This document shows positions 21,033 through 24,643 of a DNA stretch of 24,643 bases, piece after piece (position 1 is the first letter of the stretch; each line of letters starts with the position of its first letter). Under the pieces are notes generated by a model that saw only the letters and a program-made list of their open reading frames with translations, did no database searches and was not told where the DNA came from. The translations under genes and the position numbers were made by a program. Source of the DNA: Bacteroidaceae bacterium (lineage in GTDB: Bacteria; Bacteroidota; Bacteroidia; Bacteroidales; CHK158-818); assembly GCA_017467745.1 (NCBI GenBank), contig JAFUKV010000025.1:1-24643 (forward strand), written 5' to 3'.

Positions 21033-22331
21033 TTACATACGCAGTCCCCCGCTTAACAGCATCAATGAAATTTCGGCTGTTTTAGCCTGAAATTCGGCTG
21101 TTAATTTTCGGGTAACGGCACTAACATAGCTACGTTGAAACTCTCTGAATTCTATCCCGGACAAATCACCCAATCTATATCGTTCCATAGCAGCTTGCAA
21201 CGTTTCATAAGCAACCTCCGCACTTTCCGATTCAAAAGAGACCATCAGCAAACTATTTTCATAACTATTGTATAGTTGCGCCAAATCGCTTTTCATCTGT
21301 AATTCCAGATCTTGATAATTCAACTCGTTATTTTTCAATTCAACCTTAGAATTTTTCAACTTACGGCTATTTTCAAGTTTATCGAAAATAGGCAGATTCA
21401 TAGAAAATCCCCAAAACAGACCGTTCGATTGCGAAAAGGTAGTTATAGACTGAGGTGAGTCGGAACGAGAAAAGCTATACCCCGACTGAAAATCAACCGT
21501 TGGGAAAAATGCCGACCGAGCTAATTTCAAATCCAATTCCGAAATTTTTTTATCGCGCCGGGCTATCTCCAACGAGGTATTATCCGCAAGCATACGGTCT
21601 TGTATATCTTCGTACTGCAACATCGGAAGTAAAACAATCGAGTCTTTAACATAATCTACACGCTTCAATTCCGTATTCATCAGCGTATTCAAGTTAATAT
21701 ATGCACTACGCAAAGCCTCTTGCTGCTCTACCAACGACGAACTGTCCGCATTTAAATCTATCTTTGTCTGTTTCAATTCAAGTCCCGACAGATTTCCTAT
21801 TTTATATTTCTGCATAGCCACGTTAAACCGCTGTTCTGACAACTCTAACGTCTGTTTAGCGGCCTTTAAAAGGCTGGTCTGCACCAATATATTATAGTAA
21901 CCGGTGCTCACTTGGGCTATCAGTTTCTCAACCGCCAACCGCGTTTCCAATTCTCCCCTCGAAACAATTTCTTTCAGACGGGCATGTGTAGTAAACATAG
22001 CCAATCCGTCAAAAATCCGCCAATTCAAGTTTACGCTTGCCGATAAATTATCGGTCACCGTATTATTAAATTTACGCTCCGTTCCGTTCGAATCGGTACG
22101 CTTCGAATCGACAGTAGACTCTCTTTGAGACGCACTTGCCGAAAGCGTTGGCAAAAAAACACCATAATTCCGGTTATTTCGGTTTATCTGCTCATTATTA
22201 ACAGCTATGCGTATCCCATAATTCGCATCTAACGCCTGCCCAATACACTCTGATAAAGTCATCATTCTTTGCGCCGAACCGGGTAAAACAACCGTAAAAA
22301 AAGAAAATATATAAATGAGAATCCGTTTCAT
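21033..22331 (-). CDS. TolC-family outer membrane efflux protein
   Basis: This 432-residue protein forms the outer-membrane channel of a tripartite pump. It has a signal peptide (RILIYIFSFFTVVLPGSAQ) and then the two-fold TolC repeat of long coiled helices and short strands. MTLSECIGQALDANYGIRIAVNNEQINRNN opens the first half, and a related EDIQDRMLADNTSLEIARRDKKISELDLKLARS opens the second. YKIGNLSGLELKQTKIDLN and the matching YRLGDLSGIEFREFQRSYV are the two equivalent helix-end signatures. Its ATG overlaps the RND stop in an ATGA junction, so the two are translated together. Length is typical for the family. Confidence 0.93.
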   Translation of the reverse strand: MKRILIYIFSFFTVVLPGSAQRMMTLSECIGQALDANYGIRIAVNNEQINRNNRNYGVFLPTLSASASQRESTVDSKRTDSNGTERKFNNTVTDNLSASVNLNWRIFDGLAMFTTHARLKEIVSRGELETRLAVEKLIAQVSTGYYNILVQTSLLKAAKQTLELSEQRFNVAMQKYKIGNLSGLELKQTKIDLNADSSSLVEQQEALRSAYINLNTLMNTELKRVDYVKDSIVLLPMLQYEDIQDRMLADNTSLEIARRDKKISELDLKLARSAFFPTVDFQSGYSFSRSDSPQSITTFSQSNGLFWGFSMNLPIFDKLENSRKLKNSKVELKNNELNYQDLELQMKSDLAQLYNSYENSLLMVSFESESAEVAYETLQAAMERYRLGDLSGIEFREFQRSYVSAVTRKLTAEFQAKTAEISLMLLSGGLRM

Positions 22332-24643
22332 TCTTTTACCTCTAAATTTTTATCATCATTAATCATTCCTATCTTCGATGCCGACAAATAAGAATAAATA
22401 GCCGGTATCACAAACAATGTCAACACAGTAGCGAATATTAATCCGCCTACTACCGCAATACCCATAGCAACACGGCTTTCTGCTCCCGCTCCGGTAGCAA
22501 GCGCCATAGGTAACGTACCAAGAACCGTTGAGAAACTGGTCATCAAAATAGGGCGGAATCGCGATACAGCCGACTCTGTTATCGCATCATACAAAGAAAG
22601 TCCGTCGGCTTTTCGCTGGTTAGCGAATTCAACAATCAAAATACCGTTTTTCGTAACCAACCCTATCAACATGATAATACCGATTTCACTAAATATATTC
22701 ATGGTTTGCCCGTAAACCTTCAACATTACTAATGCGCCTATCAAAGCCAACGGCACTGTAAACATGATAATAAGAGGATCACGGAAACTTTCAAACTGCG
22801 CAGCCAAAACCAAATAAATGAATATCAACGCCAAGATAAATGCGAATAACAAACTGGAAGAACTTTCAACAAAGTCTTTCGAACTACCCGACAACGTCGT
22901 CTTAAATGAATCATCCAATACTTTATCGGCAATACGATCCATTTCTTCCAAGCCATCTCCCAAAGTATGTCCCTTAGACGGAGAAGCCGATACAGTAGCC
23001 GATACAAACCGGTCATAACGATATAATGCCGGCGGCATACTGTTTTCCTCCATTGACACCACATTGTCCATACTAATCAGTTTTCCTCTCGTATTACGAA
23101 CATACACTCCCGCCAAATCGGTCGGTTTGTTCCGTTTATCTTTTTCAAACTGGCTGATAATTTGATATTGCTTTCCATCCAAAATATAATAGCCTATACG
23201 CTGATCGCTCATTGTCAATTGTAAAGTCTCCGAAATATCCCTAACAGAAACTCCCAACAACGCCGCTTTATCCCGATTAATACGCAAAGTCAATTCCGGT
23301 TTGGTAAACTTCAAATTCAAATCATAGGCCGAAAACATCGAACTGTTCGACACCTCCTCCATGAAAACCGGTAACACCCGTTTCAACTCATCCAGATTTT
23401 TCGCCTGAATAACATATTGTATAGGCAAGCCCCCTCGTGTACTTCCGAAAGTCTGTTTTTGAGAGACAATAGTGCGTGCTCCCGTAAACTGCCGAACTTT
23501 CGGCGCCAAATCTTCCGCTATCTCCTGCTGGGTTCTGCTCCGCTCTTCCGGATCTTTCAACATAACGTTACCAATACCTCCGTTCGTCGAACCGCCTCGC
23601 CCTACCATCGTCATTATCACGCGATTTTCAGGGACATCCTTTTCTAAAAACTCCGACAATTCCGACATATATTGCTCCATATACTCAAACGAAGTTCCTT
23701 CGGTAGCAGTAGATGAAATAGATAATTGCGAACGGTCTTCCAACGGAGCCATTTCAGACGGGATACTCGTCCATAAAAAATAAATTCCAACCATTGCGAC
23801 AAGCAATATAACAGGAGCCAATATACGTACCTTCATAAATTTGTGCAATAACGTACGATATCCTTCGGATAACCAAACAAAAAACGGTTCGGTAAATTTA
23901 TAGATTTTATTATCCGTCGCATTTCGAGTCAAAAGTTTGGCCGAAATCATGGGTGTAAACGATAACGCCACAAAAGAAGAGATAATTACCGCTCCGGATA
24001 TTACAATACTAAACTCCCTGAACAAGCGCCCGGTAGTTCCTTGCAAAAATACAATAGGCAAGAACACTGCAACCAACGCCACCGTAGTGGCAATTACGGC
24101 AAAAAAGATTTCTTCCGATCCTTTCAAGGCAGCCTCTCGGGGAGACATGCCTTTTTCAACCTTATTATAAATATTTTCCATGACAACAATAGCATCGTCC
24201 ACTACCAGACCGATAGCCAATACTACCGCCAACAATGTCAATATATTTATGGTAAATCCCGCCAAATACATAATAAAGAATGTACCTACCAACGAAATAG
24301 GAATAGCAAGCGAAGGAATAAGCGTAGTACGCCAGTTGCGGAGAAACAAGAAAATAATCAGTACAACCAAAACAAAAGCCTCTACAATCGTACTGCGCAC
24401 TTCATTGATAGAATTACGGATAAATACGGTTTCATCCATATAAACGCCGCTCTTATATTCAGCAGGCAAATCTTTTTTTACATCATCTAAAACTTCATAT
24501 ACTCTGTCTACAATATCTACATAATTGGCTCCCGGCTGCGGAATAATGATACAACTCACCATAGGCGAACCGTTTAATTTCAAAATATGACGTTTATTTT
24601 CCGCATCAATTTCAGCAATACCTACATCTCTGAACCGTACAAC
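22328..24643 (-). CDS. RND efflux pump inner-membrane permease (AcrB/MexB type), N terminus off-window
   Basis: This reading frame gives 771 residues and runs open through the right edge, so about 250-300 N-terminal residues of a pump of roughly 1,030 are missing. The first visible residues (VVRFRDVGIAEIDAEN) match the porter-domain strand just before helix 2. Helix 4 has VLAIGLVVDDAIVVMENIY, with the two proton-relay aspartates, and helix 10 has IGLVTKNGILIVEFANQRK, with the conserved Lys. APLEDRSQLSIS and the second porter and funnel segments are present, and the last helix LTLFVIPAIYSYLS ends the protein. It is a multidrug (HAE1-like) type by sequence; the substrate is unknown. A membrane fusion protein gene is expected just beyond the window. 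Confidence 0.93.
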   Translation of the reverse strand, partial: VVRFRDVGIAEIDAENKRHILKLNGSPMVSCIIIPQPGANYVDIVDRVYEVLDDVKKDLPAEYKSGVYMDETVFIRNSINEVRSTIVEAFVLVVLIIFLFLRNWRTTLIPSLAIPISLVGTFFIMYLAGFTINILTLLAVVLAIGLVVDDAIVVMENIYNKVEKGMSPREAALKGSEEIFFAVIATTVALVAVFLPIVFLQGTTGRLFREFSIVISGAVIISSFVALSFTPMISAKLLTRNATDNKIYKFTEPFFVWLSEGYRTLLHKFMKVRILAPVILLVAMVGIYFLWTSIPSEMAPLEDRSQLSISSTATEGTSFEYMEQYMSELSEFLEKDVPENRVIMTMVGRGGSTNGGIGNVMLKDPEERSRTQQEIAEDLAPKVRQFTGARTIVSQKQTFGSTRGGLPIQYVIQAKNLDELKRVLPVFMEEVSNSSMFSAYDLNLKFTKPELTLRINRDKAALLGVSVRDISETLQLTMSDQRIGYYILDGKQYQIISQFEKDKRNKPTDLAGVYVRNTRGKLISMDNVVSMEENSMPPALYRYDRFVSATVSASPSKGHTLGDGLEEMDRIADKVLDDSFKTTLSGSSKDFVESSSSLLFAFILALIFIYLVLAAQFESFRDPLIIMFTVPLALIGALVMLKVYGQTMNIFSEIGIIMLIGLVTKNGILIVEFANQRKADGLSLYDAITESAVSRFRPILMTSFSTVLGTLPMALATGAGAESRVAMGIAVVGGLIFATVLTLFVIPAIYSYLSASKIGMINDDKNLEVKE

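Overview
The window looks like a chromosomal segment of a Bacteroidales bacterium (Bacteroidota). The evidence is its gene families (DUF4199, DUF6452 and DUF6048 proteins, an Imm17-like small membrane protein, a PorT-like barrel), repeated TAnnTTTG promoter -7 boxes, a lack of clear Shine-Dalgarno sequences, and a low-to-moderate GC content. I cannot place it to genus. No transposase, integrase, phage gene or CRISPR array is visible.

Layout. 65-3718 (+): flavin reductase, outer-membrane barrel, glyA, DoxX protein and a small Imm17-like protein. 3815-5866 (+): a membrane-anchored putative glycoside hydrolase, closed by a bidirectional terminator. 5928-8785 (-): an operon of a YrdC/YciO protein, a HAD phosphatase, aroB and tsaE. 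8890-9111 (-): an SRP RNA and a tRNA-Thr(UGU) lying four bases apart, with one apparent promoter and one terminator. 9278-12469 (+): a surface O-acylation cassette made of a broken MBOAT acyltransferase, a DltD/AlgJ-like SGNH protein and an SGNH lipoprotein. 12602-17548 (+): a tight seven-gene run with DUF4199, a family 2 glycosyltransferase, a nitroreductase, DUF6452, DUF6048, MntP and ApbE. 17549-18088: no gene, but an array of five stem-loops. 18089-19173 (-): two unrecognised envelope proteins. 19344-20618 (+): a dicarboxylate/glutamate-type symporter. 20587-24643 (-): a small anchored protein, a TolC-type outer membrane factor and an RND efflux pump cut by the right edge.

The most unusual element is the array at 17552-17991. 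Five hairpins spaced 86-107 nt apart all carry the loop core GCACACAC followed by an A-rich run, while their stems differ in sequence yet keep pairing. A conserved loop on diverged but still paired stems suggests selection on RNA (or single-stranded DNA) structure and on the loop. It may be a tandem family of small RNAs or a multi-site RNA that titrates a binding protein; I do not recognise it as a described family.

The second notable point is the MBOAT pseudogene. It has a nine-C homopolymer frameshift and a separate in-frame TGA, while its two partner genes are intact. The SGNH lipoprotein next to it has Glu where the catalytic Asp of block V is expected.
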